From: Bacteroidota bacterium
GTDB lineage: Bacteria > Bacteroidota > Bacteroidia > Chitinophagales > Chitinophagaceae
Direction: 5' to 3'
NCBI GenBank assembly: GCA_016868585.1
Contig: VGGR01000004.1
Span: 1-64,000, forward strand
Length of the DNA: 64,000 nucleotides
The number at the start of each line of letters is the position of its first letter. The first letter of the stretch is position 1. The notes beneath the pieces were generated by a model, which had not been told where the DNA came from, did not search any database, and saw only the letters and a program-made list of their open reading frames with translations. The position numbers were made by a program, and so were the translations under genes. This document shows, one piece after another, positions 33,565 to 42,688 of the stretch.

Positions 33565-33852
33565 TTATTGCGCTGCAGCCAGCCCTACCAAATGTACTAA
33601 GGTTTCTACAGATTTTTGCATATCCTGAACACAAACAAATTCATGACGTGAATGCACCGCTTGTTCTTCAGCAAAAATATTGGGACAGGGTAAACCCACG
33701 GACGAAAGACGAGATCCGTCAGTACCTCCCCGAACGCATTCCGTTTTTACCTGAACACCAGCTGCTTCCATAGCATTCCGCGCTAATTGAATTACATGAG
33801 GGTGAGCAACGAGCAACTCCTTCATATTTCGATACTGTTCTTTCACTCGCCC
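33565..33852 (-). pseudogene. pepT: C-terminal remnant of peptidase T
   Basis: About 95 codons match only the C-terminus of the tripeptidase PepT: RVKEQYRNMKELL, then CVRGGTDGSRLSSVGLPCPN with a zinc-site region, then HSRHEFVCVQDMQKSVETL. A TAA just upstream in the same frame (near 33862) closes it and the other three quarters of the gene is absent. No Met start suits it. It is a truncation left by deletion. It overlaps nothing intact and lies directly upstream of the SPFH gene. Confidence 0.85.
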
Positions 33853-33965
33853 GCTTTAACTGCTGCCATAATATTAATTTTACCATGCAAGGTAATGGAA
33901 TAAGAGGAGTCAAAAAGCGATTTTCAAACCAGAATAATTTACTTTCAGGTCTTTAATAAAATCAC
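33853..33965. other. Intergenic region before namZ
   Basis: No intact gene is visible. Minus-strand frames contain short protein-like pieces ended by stops, next to the pepT deletion junction. No -7 box matching TAnnTTTG is visible before namZ. Confidence 0.35.
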
Positions 33966-35333
33966 ATGCGTACTACATTCATACTGGTCCTGGTTTTTAT
34001 ATGCAGTCCCGAACTCTTTGCTCAAAAAGCAATTACACCCAGAAAAAATGCTGCAGCTCTACAGATTGAGTCTGGAGCACAGCAAATGGATAGTTACCTT
34101 CCACTGTTGAAAGAAAAAAGAGTTGGAATTTTTGCCAACCAAACATCCATGGTAGGCAATAAGCACTTGGTCGATACCTTACTAAATCTGGGAATAGACA
34201 TCCAAGTAATTTTTGGACCGGAACATGGGTTCAGGGGTACTGCTGATGCCGGCGAAAAAGTGGGCGATTACGTTGACAAAGAAACAGGCATTCAAGTGGT
34301 TTCTTTATACGGAGCTAAACGTGGGCCAGAAAAAAAAGATTTAGAAGAAATAGATATGCTCATTTTTGATATTCAGGACGTAGGTGTTCGCTTCTACACA
34401 TTCATTTCCTCTCTTGAGGCGTACATGGAATCAGCAATTCGATACAATAAACCTTTGCTGATACTAGACAGGCCTAATCCTAATGGTTTTTATGTAGATG
34501 GCCCTGTGTTGAATCCCGCATACAAATCTTTTATAGGGATGCAACCAATCCCCATTGTGTATGGAATGACAATTGGTGAGTATGCGTGGATGTTGTTGGG
34601 TGAGCGCTGGATAAAGGTAGAAAAGCAGCAAGAGGAATCCATGACAGCTATGGCGGATCAACTAGCTCCTGCAGAGGCTGCTACAGGTAAACTTGATAAA
34701 AATAAACCACTACTATCGTGTGCCAACAGTAATTGGGATAAACAACTTTTAAATAAAGATGTCTTTCAGCTCATAATAATATGCTGCAAAAATTATGACC
34801 ACCAATCTAATTATGTACTTCCTGTTCGTCCCTCACCCAACTTACCCAATATTCAATCGATCTATCTCTACCCCACCACTTGTCTTTTTGAGGGAACCGC
34901 TCTTAGTGAAGGCAGGGGAACTAATAAACCGTTTCAATTGATTGGTCATCCGGATTTGCCCAAGGATATGGTCCAATTTACCCCCAACCCCAATGTAGGC
35001 GCCAAAAAATCAAAGCACTATGGAGCTGTTTGTTACGGATGGGATTTTGGTGGAACTCCCACACAGGTCTTAAACAAGACCAATAAAAAGATTCAGTTGA
35101 ATTGGATCCTCGAAGCCTATAAAATCTTTCCACAAAAAGATAGTTTTTTCTTACTTCCCAAGTCGGGAGATCCAGCACTTTCTTTCTTCAATAAATTGGC
35201 TGGCAACAATACATTGATGCAACAAATAAAGGATGGTAAAGATGAAAAGGAAATTCGTCAGAGCTGGGAGCCACAGTTAACTCAATTCAAAGCCATCAGA
35301 AAAAGATATTTACTGTATAAAGACTTTGAGTAG
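33966..35333 (+). CDS. namZ: Exo-beta-N-acetylmuramidase NamZ (DUF1343)
   Basis: 455 residues with a signal peptide (about 1-19, ending ELFAQ). DUF1343 landmarks are present: RVGIFANQTSMVG, a FGPEHGFRGTADAGE block, DVGVRFYTF and GRGTNKPFQ. Members (GH171) cut MurNAc from non-reducing ends of peptidoglycan fragments and take part in wall turnover and MurNAc salvage. A low-complexity insert lies around 225-245. It stands 29 bp upstream of fmt on the same strand but fmt has its own promoter element. Confidence 0.9.
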   Translation: MRTTFILVLVFICSPELFAQKAITPRKNAAALQIESGAQQMDSYLPLLKEKRVGIFANQTSMVGNKHLVDTLLNLGIDIQVIFGPEHGFRGTADAGEKVGDYVDKETGIQVVSLYGAKRGPEKKDLEEIDMLIFDIQDVGVRFYTFISSLEAYMESAIRYNKPLLILDRPNPNGFYVDGPVLNPAYKSFIGMQPIPIVYGMTIGEYAWMLLGERWIKVEKQQEESMTAMADQLAPAEAATGKLDKNKPLLSCANSNWDKQLLNKDVFQLIIICCKNYDHQSNYVLPVRPSPNLPNIQSIYLYPTTCLFEGTALSEGRGTNKPFQLIGHPDLPKDMVQFTPNPNVGAKKSKHYGAVCYGWDFGGTPTQVLNKTNKKIQLNWILEAYKIFPQKDSFFLLPKSGDPALSFFNKLAGNNTLMQQIKDGKDEKEIRQSWEPQLTQFKAIRKRYLLYKDFE

Positions 35334-35349
35334 GCCCTGGTACATTTAG

Positions 35350-35357
35350 TATTTTCG
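35350..35357 (+). promoter_or_regulatory. -7 promoter element of fmt
   Basis: TATTTTCG, a T-to-C variant of TAnnTTTG, ending 5 nt before the ATG at 35363. Confidence 0.45.
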
Positions 35358-35362
35358 CACAC

Positions 35363-36295
35363 ATGACAAGAGATCCTAAGGCTATCCGGATTGTGTTTAT
35401 GGGTACTCCAGATTTTGCTGTAGCTAGTCTACAAAAATTACTGGATAGTGGCTTTACAGTAGTCGGTGTAATAACAGCACCTGACAAACCGGCTGGAAGG
35501 GGTCTTGCCTTACAAGAAAGCCCCGTAAAACAGTTTGCTGTCGCGCATAAGCTCCCTCTTCTTCAACCCATCAAACTAAAAGACCCCGATTTCCTGAAAC
35601 AGCTAACAGCATGGAAACCCGATTTGCAAATAGTGGTGGCCTTTAGAATGCTTCCAGAATTAGTGTGGGGTCTCCCTCCTTTGGGCACCATTAATTTACA
35701 CGGCTCCCTTTTACCGAATTACCGTGGCGCAGCCCCCATTAATTGGGCGTTGATTAATGGCGAACAAAAAACGGGGGTGACCACTTTTTTACTAAAGCAT
35801 GAAATTGACACCGGAGACCTCTTGCTACAAGAAGAAATAGCAATCGACGAGAAAGACAATTTTGGCACATTATATAACAAATTAAAAATACGGGGAGCAC
35901 AGTTACTCACAAATACTATTGAGCAATATGTGCAAGATACCATTACGCCCATACCACAAAATGAGTTAGCGCAATCCAATAATTCAGCTCCAAAATTGCA
36001 AAAAGAAACCGGAGCTATTAATTGGAATTGTCATCCTCGCACAATCAATAATTTAATTCGAGGATTATCGCCAACACCGGGTGCTTACGCAATCTTGCAA
36101 GGAAAATTTTTAAAGATTTTTCAAGCTATCCCTATTGATGAAAAAATCAGTGTCGCCCCTGGAACGATTGATACAGACGGCAAAAGTTATCTTCGGTTTG
36201 CCTGTGCACAGGGTTGGCTTCAAGTTGAGGAGTTACAACCGGAAGGTAAAAAAAAGATGAATGTGGCATCTTTTCTACAGGGCTTTCGATTTTAA
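35363..36295 (+). CDS. fmt: Methionyl-tRNA formyltransferase
   Basis: 310 residues. Formylates initiator Met-tRNA with 10-formyl-THF. The catalytic domain has GTPDFAVASL, PDKPAGRG and NLHGSLLPNYRGAAPINWA, which includes the catalytic His and its partners. The C-terminal domain (about 205-310) binds tRNA. Length is normal. Confidence 0.96.
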   Translation: MTRDPKAIRIVFMGTPDFAVASLQKLLDSGFTVVGVITAPDKPAGRGLALQESPVKQFAVAHKLPLLQPIKLKDPDFLKQLTAWKPDLQIVVAFRMLPELVWGLPPLGTINLHGSLLPNYRGAAPINWALINGEQKTGVTTFLLKHEIDTGDLLLQEEIAIDEKDNFGTLYNKLKIRGAQLLTNTIEQYVQDTITPIPQNELAQSNNSAPKLQKETGAINWNCHPRTINNLIRGLSPTPGAYAILQGKFLKIFQAIPIDEKISVAPGTIDTDGKSYLRFACAQGWLQVEELQPEGKKKMNVASFLQGFRF

Positions 36296-36317
36296 ATTTA
36301 TATAGCCACTACCTCCT

Positions 36318-37664
36318 CTATAAGTGCTCTTTCAGGATGCGTAGCCCTTTTGGGTAATAATTATTAGCTCTGCCTGATAAAACGTTTAACCATCCCAGTG
36401 ATAAACCCTGGTAATTAGCCACTACCCATCCCTTTACTGTAAAGGCCATATTAATTTTCTTTCGTTGCAGGTAAGCAATAGACTGTTGGTAATCGAGAGG
36501 CAATTGGGCTACTTCGAGCGATAATCGGGTAGATAAAGCCAAGGCATGCGCTGGTATTAATTTATTGTGCATCCATCTTCCCAGTAGTGTCCCGACATAA
36601 ATGGGATGAAGCGTTTGTTGAATCATTAGCCAATCGGATTGAAGGGCCTTGGGAAAAGCCGTTAACTCATTCCCTATTTCCATCACATCCATTCCCTCAA
36701 GATCTACCCATTGCAAAAGGGAGGGGTAATGAGCAGAAATGTTGATGGGTTTGGATTTTGCTACCCGAATAGACTGATTGGATGTGGCAGCAGCAGCTGG
36801 TTTTCTTAAGCAAGAAAAAAAGAAGCCTTCTCCCTTTACAAGATGAGGCCAACATCGATACCCATTTTTTGACTCAATAATACCCGAGGAAGCGTCAAGT
36901 TGAACGGATTGAAAAATAGCTCCGTATTCCTTGATCAACCATTCAGTTATTGCTTCATTTTCATCGGGAGAAAAAGAGCAGGTAGCATAGAATAAAATGC
37001 CCCCAGGCTTAAGTGCTTTCCATGCCGAGTGTATGATACGTTGCTGGCGAAGTGCACAGTGATTTACTTGGCCAGGTGTCCAAGCTGCTACACTTGCATG
37101 ATCCTTCCTAAACAAGCCACTTCCACTACAGGGCGCATCCAAGGTGATCCAATCAAAGTAAGCTGGCAACCGTTCAAAATGAGTAGGATCATTTTGTGTC
37201 ACTACTACATTTTCTGCAGCCCATTTTATAATATTATCACGCAGTAAACCTGATCTTGCACGTATCACTTCATTTGCCACTAATAAGCTCCCAGGTGCCA
37301 GCAATGAGTGTAAGTGGGTAGACTTTCCACCAGGTGCTGCGCATAGATCCAACGCACGAATAGGTTGATTTTTTAAACCTGCCTGCAAAAAAACCTGCTC
37401 CAATAACATGCTACTAGCTTCCTGCACATAATAAGCCCCTCCATGAAAAGAAGGATCAAACGTAAATGATGGCCGGGGAGAAACATAGAACCCAACTGAA
37501 GTCCATGGAACTTTTTCCAATGAAAAAGATAGCGGCACCTTCTTTGCGGGATTTATCCGGATTGAAGTTATCGGTTCTGTTGTGGCATGAGCCGCCTCAA
37601 AAAGCGAACGGTCATAGCCAGGGAGACCCGCTAATGAGTCTAAAAGAGATGCTGGTAATTGCAC
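36318..37664 (-). CDS. RNA m5C methyltransferase, NOL1/NOP2/Sun family (RsmF-like)
   Basis: 448 residues. SAM-dependent cytosine-C5 methyltransferase of rRNA or tRNA. The SAM loop is LCAAPGGKSTHL, the first catalytic segment LDAPCSGSGLFRKD, and the second Cys lies in FYATCSFSPDENEA. The C-terminal third (about 300-448) resembles the PUA-like tail of RsmF/YebU, which suggests 16S rRNA as substrate (inference). It follows pntB by 19 bp and may be part of that transcript. Confidence 0.88.
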   Translation of the reverse strand: MQLPASLLDSLAGLPGYDRSLFEAAHATTEPITSIRINPAKKVPLSFSLEKVPWTSVGFYVSPRPSFTFDPSFHGGAYYVQEASSMLLEQVFLQAGLKNQPIRALDLCAAPGGKSTHLHSLLAPGSLLVANEVIRARSGLLRDNIIKWAAENVVVTQNDPTHFERLPAYFDWITLDAPCSGSGLFRKDHASVAAWTPGQVNHCALRQQRIIHSAWKALKPGGILFYATCSFSPDENEAITEWLIKEYGAIFQSVQLDASSGIIESKNGYRCWPHLVKGEGFFFSCLRKPAAAATSNQSIRVAKSKPINISAHYPSLLQWVDLEGMDVMEIGNELTAFPKALQSDWLMIQQTLHPIYVGTLLGRWMHNKLIPAHALALSTRLSLEVAQLPLDYQQSIAYLQRKKINMAFTVKGWVVANYQGLSLGWLNVLSGRANNYYPKGLRILKEHL

Positions 37665-37683
37665 GTTTTAATACTGAGTAGAA

Positions 37684-39069
37684 TCAAAGATTCTTAATTT
37701 CTGCAACAAGGTCCTGTAGTACTTTCTTTGCATCCCCAAATAGCATGGAGGTCTTGGAACGGAAAAATAATTCATTCTCAATACCGGCATAACCCGGCTT
37801 CATGCTTCGCTTATTGACAATTACATGCTTAGCCAACTCAACATCCAAAATAGGCATGCCATAGATGGGTGAACTGGTATCAGATTTCGCAGCAGGATTT
37901 ACTACATCATTAGCCCCTAAGACCAACACAACGTCCGTGGTTGAAAACTCATCATTGGCCTGCTCCATCTCCAGTAGTTTCTCATAAGGAACATCGGCCT
38001 CCGCCAGCAAAACGTTCATATGACCCGGCATCCTACCAGCAACAGGATGTATGGCGTATTTTACATCTACTCCTTTTGACTCCAATAATTTTTCCAATTC
38101 ATGACAAGCATGTTGGGCTTGTGCTACAGCAAGTCCATATCCTGGCACTATATAAACTTTAGTTGCATAGCTCATCAATACAGCTGTATCACTTAGACTA
38201 ATTTCCTTGTGTGTGCCTACTGCAGCACCTGCAGATGCATTAGTTTTACCAGCCCCTCCAAATGAACCTAACAACACATTAGTAAGAGAACGATTCATAG
38301 CCTTACACATCAATATGGTGAGCAAGGTTCCTGCTGCACCAACTAAAATTCCACCAGTGAGCATTACTTTGTTATCATAAAGAAACCCACCACAGGCGGC
38401 CGCAACCCCGGTAAAAGAATTGAGCAAAGAAATTACCACAGGCATATCCGCACCCCCAATTGGAAATACAAAAAATACACCATACAATAACGACAAGAAA
38501 AATATTGTATAAAAAATAAAAAAAGCACTTGCGGGCAAGAATATGATTAGGTAAGAAGCAAGGGTAACAATGACTCCCAAAAGTAAAATATTGAATAGGT
38601 GTTGCCCTTTAAAGGAAAAATCCTTTATAGAACCATTTAGCTTGCCCCAGGCAATGATACTACCCGCAAAGGAAACAGATCCAATGACCAATCCCAGAAC
38701 AATGATTGGTAAAAAGCCTTTAACTGCACTGTGGTCAAATTCAACCAAACTGATCAAGGCTGCACAAGCGCCACCCATTCCATTAAATAAGCTTACCATT
38801 TCAGGCATCGCCGTCATCTTGACGCGCTTTGCGGCCAAAGTGCCAACGACTGCCCCAATTAATATACCCCCGAAAATCCATTGATAATTCCCCAGACGAG
38901 CTCCCTCTTTTTCATATAGAAAAATAGTCCCAAGTATAGCCAGCGTCATACCAAAAGCAGCCACTCTGTTTCCATTTCGGGCGCTGTCAGGATGTGACAA
39001 CATCTTTAGCCCCACTATAAAAGTAACCGAGGCAAATAGGTATATAAAAGTCAGGAGGTTTAGTTCCAC
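37684..39069 (-). CDS. pntB: NAD(P) transhydrogenase, beta subunit
   Basis: 461 residues. Couples proton flow to hydride transfer from NADH to NADP+. About eight or nine membrane helices (to about residue 270) form domain II. The C-terminal NADP(H)-binding domain III has VPGYGLAVAQAQH, AIHPVAGRMPGHMNVLLAEA and VLVLGANDVVNPAA. It is the third gene of the split transhydrogenase set, 23 bp after the alpha-2 subunit. Confidence 0.96.
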   Translation of the reverse strand: MELNLLTFIYLFASVTFIVGLKMLSHPDSARNGNRVAAFGMTLAILGTIFLYEKEGARLGNYQWIFGGILIGAVVGTLAAKRVKMTAMPEMVSLFNGMGGACAALISLVEFDHSAVKGFLPIIVLGLVIGSVSFAGSIIAWGKLNGSIKDFSFKGQHLFNILLLGVIVTLASYLIIFLPASAFFIFYTIFFLSLLYGVFFVFPIGGADMPVVISLLNSFTGVAAACGGFLYDNKVMLTGGILVGAAGTLLTILMCKAMNRSLTNVLLGSFGGAGKTNASAGAAVGTHKEISLSDTAVLMSYATKVYIVPGYGLAVAQAQHACHELEKLLESKGVDVKYAIHPVAGRMPGHMNVLLAEADVPYEKLLEMEQANDEFSTTDVVLVLGANDVVNPAAKSDTSSPIYGMPILDVELAKHVIVNKRSMKPGYAGIENELFFRSKTSMLFGDAKKVLQDLVAEIKNL

Positions 39070-39092
39070 CAGTATCTTTTTTTAGTTCAGGA

Positions 39093-39404
39093 TTATTTTT
39101 TCTTCTTCGAAAACATCTCCAACATTCTATCAGTTACTACAAAGCCTCCTACAACATTCAGCGTGCCCACGATTACCGCAATAAAGCCAAGTATCAATGC
39201 TAAATAATTTGTAGGAGCTGCCTTGCCCATGACAATGATGGCTCCAATAATCACTACTCCGTGAATGGCATTTGCGCCACTCATTAACGGAGTATGTAAT
39301 ACACTGGGCACTCTGCCTATCACTTCAATTCCAACAAAAACCATCAGCATAACGATGTAAAGGATTTCCTGATGTTGACTGATCCAAGACAATAATTGTT
39401 CCAT
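39093..39404 (-). CDS. pntAB: NAD(P) transhydrogenase, alpha subunit part 2 (membrane part)
   Basis: 103 residues with three or four membrane helices. Corresponds to the membrane C-terminus of one-piece PntA (MLMVFVGIEVIGRVPSVLHT, GANAIHGVVIIGAI). It lies 2 bp after the alpha-1 gene, so translation is likely coupled. Confidence 0.94.
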   Translation of the reverse strand: MEQLLSWISQHQEILYIVMLMVFVGIEVIGRVPSVLHTPLMSGANAIHGVVIIGAIIVMGKAAPTNYLALILGFIAVIVGTLNVVGGFVVTDRMLEMFSKKKK

Positions 39405-39406
39405 TT

Positions 39407-40525
39407 TTATAAACTTGAAGCGATTTTATCATTTACGATTTCCCCTTGATACGTGATACAAGCCCCTTTAACCAAATCATCCTCCCAATCCAATTGCAAG
39501 GCGCCTGTTTTATCAATTAACAATTGAAAAAAATTGAGCACATTTTTACCATATAACTTACTGGCATCTGCAGGAAGAGAAGCGGGTAAACTGGATGCCC
39601 CCACAATTCTTACCCCATCTTGGTCAACCGTTTCCCCGTCTTTTGTGAAGGGGGTATTTCCTCCAGTTGACGCAGCCAAGTCAATGATAACAGATCCATT
39701 TCGCATGGAAGCAACCATTTCTGCCGTAATTAGGATAGGCGCCTTTTTACCGGGAATTTGTGCGGTGGTGATAATGATATCTGCTTTTGCCGCAGATTGA
39801 GCAATTCTTTCACGTTGCCTATGTTGATAATCCTCGGATTGTTCAACTGCATATCCACCAGCTCTGCTTGCATCGGCTGATCCTTCCACTTCTATAAATT
39901 TTGCGCCCAAACTCATGACCTCCTCTTTTACCGCCGGGCGTGTGTCAAAAACTTCCACAACAGCACCCAACCTTTTTGCAGTAGCAATGGCTTGTAACCC
40001 AGCTACACCGGCACCAAGTATCAAAACCTTAGCAGGCGTAATACTTCCAGCCGCAGTCATAAACATAGGAAAGTACCTGCCATAGGTAGTTGCAGCTAAT
40101 AAAACAGCTTTATATCCGGCAATATTTGCCTGCGAACTTAATATATCCATTGACTGCGCCCTGGTAGTTCTGGGTAACATGTCCAGCGAAAAACAAGTGA
40201 CCCCTGCCTGGGCTGCAGATCGTACCCAATCTTTTTTGTATAATGGCTGGTATGCTCCTATTAATAATTTTCCACTAATTTTTACCAACTGATCAGCCGG
40301 TATGGTATGCATCGATAAAATCACATCAGCGTTTGCTACTACACCGGATCTATCGCTGACTGTAGCACCAACTGATTGATAGGAGGCATCACTACAAAAC
40401 GAAAGAGCACCTGCTCCTTGCTCCACCCAAACAGTAAAACCTTTTTTAATAAGAAATGCTACAGCTTCGTCAGATAGGGATACCCTTGTTTCCGGATTTG
40501 ATTCACGTAGAACTCCAATGGTCAT
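39407..40525 (-). CDS. pntAA: NAD(P) transhydrogenase, alpha subunit part 1
   Basis: 372 residues. The soluble NAD(H)-binding domain I. ALA_DH/PNT N- and C-terminal domains are present, with a Rossmann VLILGAGVAGLQAIATAK, the RDQ-loop-like region around YAVEQSEDYQHRQ and VIIDLAASTGGNTPFT. The three-gene arrangement (domain I, short membrane piece, pntB) is the split form found in many bacteria. Confidence 0.95.
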   Translation of the reverse strand: MTIGVLRESNPETRVSLSDEAVAFLIKKGFTVWVEQGAGALSFCSDASYQSVGATVSDRSGVVANADVILSMHTIPADQLVKISGKLLIGAYQPLYKKDWVRSAAQAGVTCFSLDMLPRTTRAQSMDILSSQANIAGYKAVLLAATTYGRYFPMFMTAAGSITPAKVLILGAGVAGLQAIATAKRLGAVVEVFDTRPAVKEEVMSLGAKFIEVEGSADASRAGGYAVEQSEDYQHRQRERIAQSAAKADIIITTAQIPGKKAPILITAEMVASMRNGSVIIDLAASTGGNTPFTKDGETVDQDGVRIVGASSLPASLPADASKLYGKNVLNFFQLLIDKTGALQLDWEDDLVKGACITYQGEIVNDKIASSL

Positions 40526-40556
40526 ATTTGTAAGCAGTATTAATATTACTGGTTGG

Positions 40557-40564
40557 CGAAGGTA
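40557..40564 (-). promoter_or_regulatory. -7 promoter element of the pnt genes
   Basis: Minus-strand TACCTTCG, a T-to-C variant of TAnnTTTG, 31 nt before the start at 40525. Confidence 0.4.
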
Positions 40565-40568
40565 ACAA

Positions 40569-41366
40569 TTAATAACGTATCCTAAAGTGGGACTTCCCCA
40601 GAAAAGAAGGATTGAAAAGTACTATTCCGAATTGGAAAAAATCAAGCGTCATCCGTACTTGTTCATGGGATTGAATAAAGGACCAAGCGTTTTCCATCCC
40701 CTGACTCCAGTGAATATCGTCAATAATTATCAAAGTATTGTTGGAAATAAAGGGCAGCAACTGTAAAAAATAACGTTTAGTGGCCTCCTCTTGATGATTG
40801 CCATCCATAAATACCAAGTCAGGGCTTTTTACTTGTTTCAATAATTCAATGAGCACCTGATCCAGATTGCCAAACTTGAGTTGAACGTTAAAACAATTCC
40901 AAGCAGTAAAATTTTGCTTTGCCAGTTCAGCTATTGATTTTACCCCCTCAATTGTATAGATAGAGGCAGTTGGGCAGGCTAATGAAAAAAAAGCGGTGGA
41001 CAGCCCCAGAGATGTTCCCAACTCCAATATGGTCTCAGGTTTGTAATACCGAGCCATCCGGAAAAAAAGCTTAGCCGTGGCGGGGCTTTTTGCAGCTGTT
41101 TTGACTATGGAGGAAACAGAACGGTCAGTATAATTTCCACTTCTTGAGCCTGCCCCTATTCCTGTAACAGACAATTTGGTTTTTGTGGCTGACATGGATT
41201 TTCTCCAGGCAGTCCAACAGGCATACTCCTCATACCAGGCCTTATCCTGAAGTACATTTTTTAGAAAATCAAATACAAACGGAGAATGAACACCATGTCC
41301 TTGGGGGTTTGAAGCTAAGAGTAAAAAATTTAGATACTTAATAACTAATTGAGGAGTGGTGTACAT
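40569..41366 (-). CDS. Class I SAM-dependent O-methyltransferase-like protein
   Basis: 265 residues. A Rossmann methyltransferase of O-methyltransferase type (Methyltransf_24-like): the SAM loop is ILELGTSLGLSTAFF, the acidic end of strand 2 is YTIEG, and LVFMDGNHQEEATKRYF and IIIDDIHWSQGM follow. Substrate unknown. A longer frame starts at 41393 but overlaps folA by 19 nt; ATG 41366 gives an 8-bp gap. It ends the proline dehydrogenase-thyA-folA run. Confidence 0.85.
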   Translation of the reverse strand: MYTTPQLVIKYLNFLLLASNPQGHGVHSPFVFDFLKNVLQDKAWYEEYACWTAWRKSMSATKTKLSVTGIGAGSRSGNYTDRSVSSIVKTAAKSPATAKLFFRMARYYKPETILELGTSLGLSTAFFSLACPTASIYTIEGVKSIAELAKQNFTAWNCFNVQLKFGNLDQVLIELLKQVKSPDLVFMDGNHQEEATKRYFLQLLPFISNNTLIIIDDIHWSQGMENAWSFIQSHEQVRMTLDFFQFGIVLFNPSFLGKSHFRIRY

Positions 41367-41374
41367 ACCTGGTC

Positions 41375-41878
41375 CTATATTAGCCGGTCCCAAACCTGGA
41401 AAGAGTAGTTATAAACGTGCTTTGAATCAGCTTCCCGGTCCAATTGGCTAATAAGCCTCCAGTCCTTAGGATGAAAAGAAGAAAAATAAGTGTCCGCCTC
41501 AGGAGAGGCCTCAACACGTGTGAGATAAATCCTTGTTGCCAAATCAAAAAATAGTTTGTAGATCTCCCCACCCCCTATAATTACCACTTCTTTTGCGCCA
41601 CACTCTTTTGCTTTTGAGAGGGCAGTGATTGCGTCTGCAACAACAATCAACTGATCCGATGGATTCCAATCTTGCTGTCGGGTAATCACTATATTGGTGC
41701 GCCCCGGCAATGGTTTCCCCAATGAGTCGTATGTTTTTCTACCCATAATAACAGGAAGCCCCCATGTAATATTCTTAAAGTGCTTGAGGTCTGCCGATAA
41801 ATGCCAGGGCATACCCCCGTCCTTTCCGATGGCATTATTCTGCCCAACTGCAACGATGAGGGACACTAACATATCCAT
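41375..41878 (-). CDS. folA: Dihydrofolate reductase
   Basis: 167 residues. Reduces dihydrofolate to THF with NADPH, restoring the folate oxidised by ThyA. AIGKDGGMPWHLSADLKHFK contains the substrate-binding Trp and the catalytic Asp30. IMGRKTYDSLGKPLPGR and VIIGGGEIYK bind NADPH. It lies 6 bp downstream of thyA, a functional pairing. Confidence 0.96.
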   Translation of the reverse strand: MDMLVSLIVAVGQNNAIGKDGGMPWHLSADLKHFKNITWGLPVIMGRKTYDSLGKPLPGRTNIVITRQQDWNPSDQLIVVADAITALSKAKECGAKEVVIIGGGEIYKLFFDLATRIYLTRVEASPEADTYFSSFHPKDWRLISQLDREADSKHVYNYSFQVWDRLI

Positions 41879-41884
41879 TCTACT

Positions 41885-42679
41885 TTAAATGGCCACTGGT
41901 GCTTGAATAGCTGGGTGGCATTGATAATTTAAAATTTCAATATCCTCAAATTGAAATGAAAATAAGTCTGTAATAGCAGGGTTCAATTGTAAAGTTGGCA
42001 AAGGGAAAGGGGTTCGGCTCAATTGCAATTTTACTTGTTCAACATGATTTCTATAGATGTGAACATCTCCAAAAGTGTGAACAAAATCACCGGGTTGTAG
42101 TTGACAAACCTGCGCAATCATATGGGTAAGTAATGCGTAGGATGCAATATTAAAAGGAACTCCCAAAAACACATCTGCACTACGTTGATATAATTGACAA
42201 CTCAATCGCCCGTCTGCTACATAGAATTGAAATAACGAATGACAGGGCATCAATGCCATCTGCGGAAGCTCAGCCACGTTCCAAGCACTTACGATTAATC
42301 GACGGCTGTCTGGGTTCTTTTTAATTTCTTGTATTAACGCTGAGATTTGATCGACCACTTGCCCATTTTTACCCTCCCAGCCCCTCCATTGCTTCCCATA
42401 AACAGGGCCCAGTTCGCCTTGCGGGTCAGCCCATTCGTCCCAAATACTTACCCCATTTTCTTTTAAATAGGCAATATTTGTTTCTCCTTTCAAAAACCAG
42501 AGTAACTCATGGATAATACTTCTTACGTGCACCTTTTTAGTAGTGACCAATGGAAATCCATCTGCAAGATTAAATCGCATTTGATAGCCAAAAACACTTC
42601 TGGTACCGGTACCGGTACGGTCTGTTTTATCAGACCCATTACCCAAGATATGTTGTAATAAATTGTGATACTCCCGCAT
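41885..42679 (-). CDS. thyA: Thymidylate synthase
   Basis: 264 residues. Converts dUMP to dTMP with methylene-THF. The catalytic Cys146 lies in [23 protein letters not shown] near the N-terminus and the [18 protein letters not shown] dUMP site are intact. The length equals that of the E. coli enzyme. It is second in the run after proline dehydrogenase (9-bp gap). Confidence 0.97.
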   Translation of the reverse strand: MREYHNLLQHILGNGSDKTDRTGTGTRSVFGYQMRFNLADGFPLVTTKKVHVRSIIHELLWFLKGETNIAYLKENGVSIWDEWADPQGELGPVYGKQWRGWEGKNGQVVDQISALIQEIKKNPDSRRLIVSAWNVAELPQMALMPCHSLFQFYVADGRLSCQLYQRSADVFLGVPFNIASYALLTHMIAQVCQLQPGDFVHTFGDVHIYRNHVEQVKLQLSRTPFPLPTLQLNPAITDLFSFQFEDIEILNYQCHPAIQAPVAI

Positions 42680-42688
42680 AGTGCAATA

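Noticed and set aside
8178-35363. Classical sigma70 TTGACA/TATAAT promoters
   Set aside because: No consistent -35/-10 pairs were seen before starts; the TAnnTTTG box explains the starts better.
42603-42621. GGTACC triple repeat as a regulatory palindrome
   Set aside because: It encodes the conserved TGTGTR segment of thymidylate synthase; codon choice explains it.
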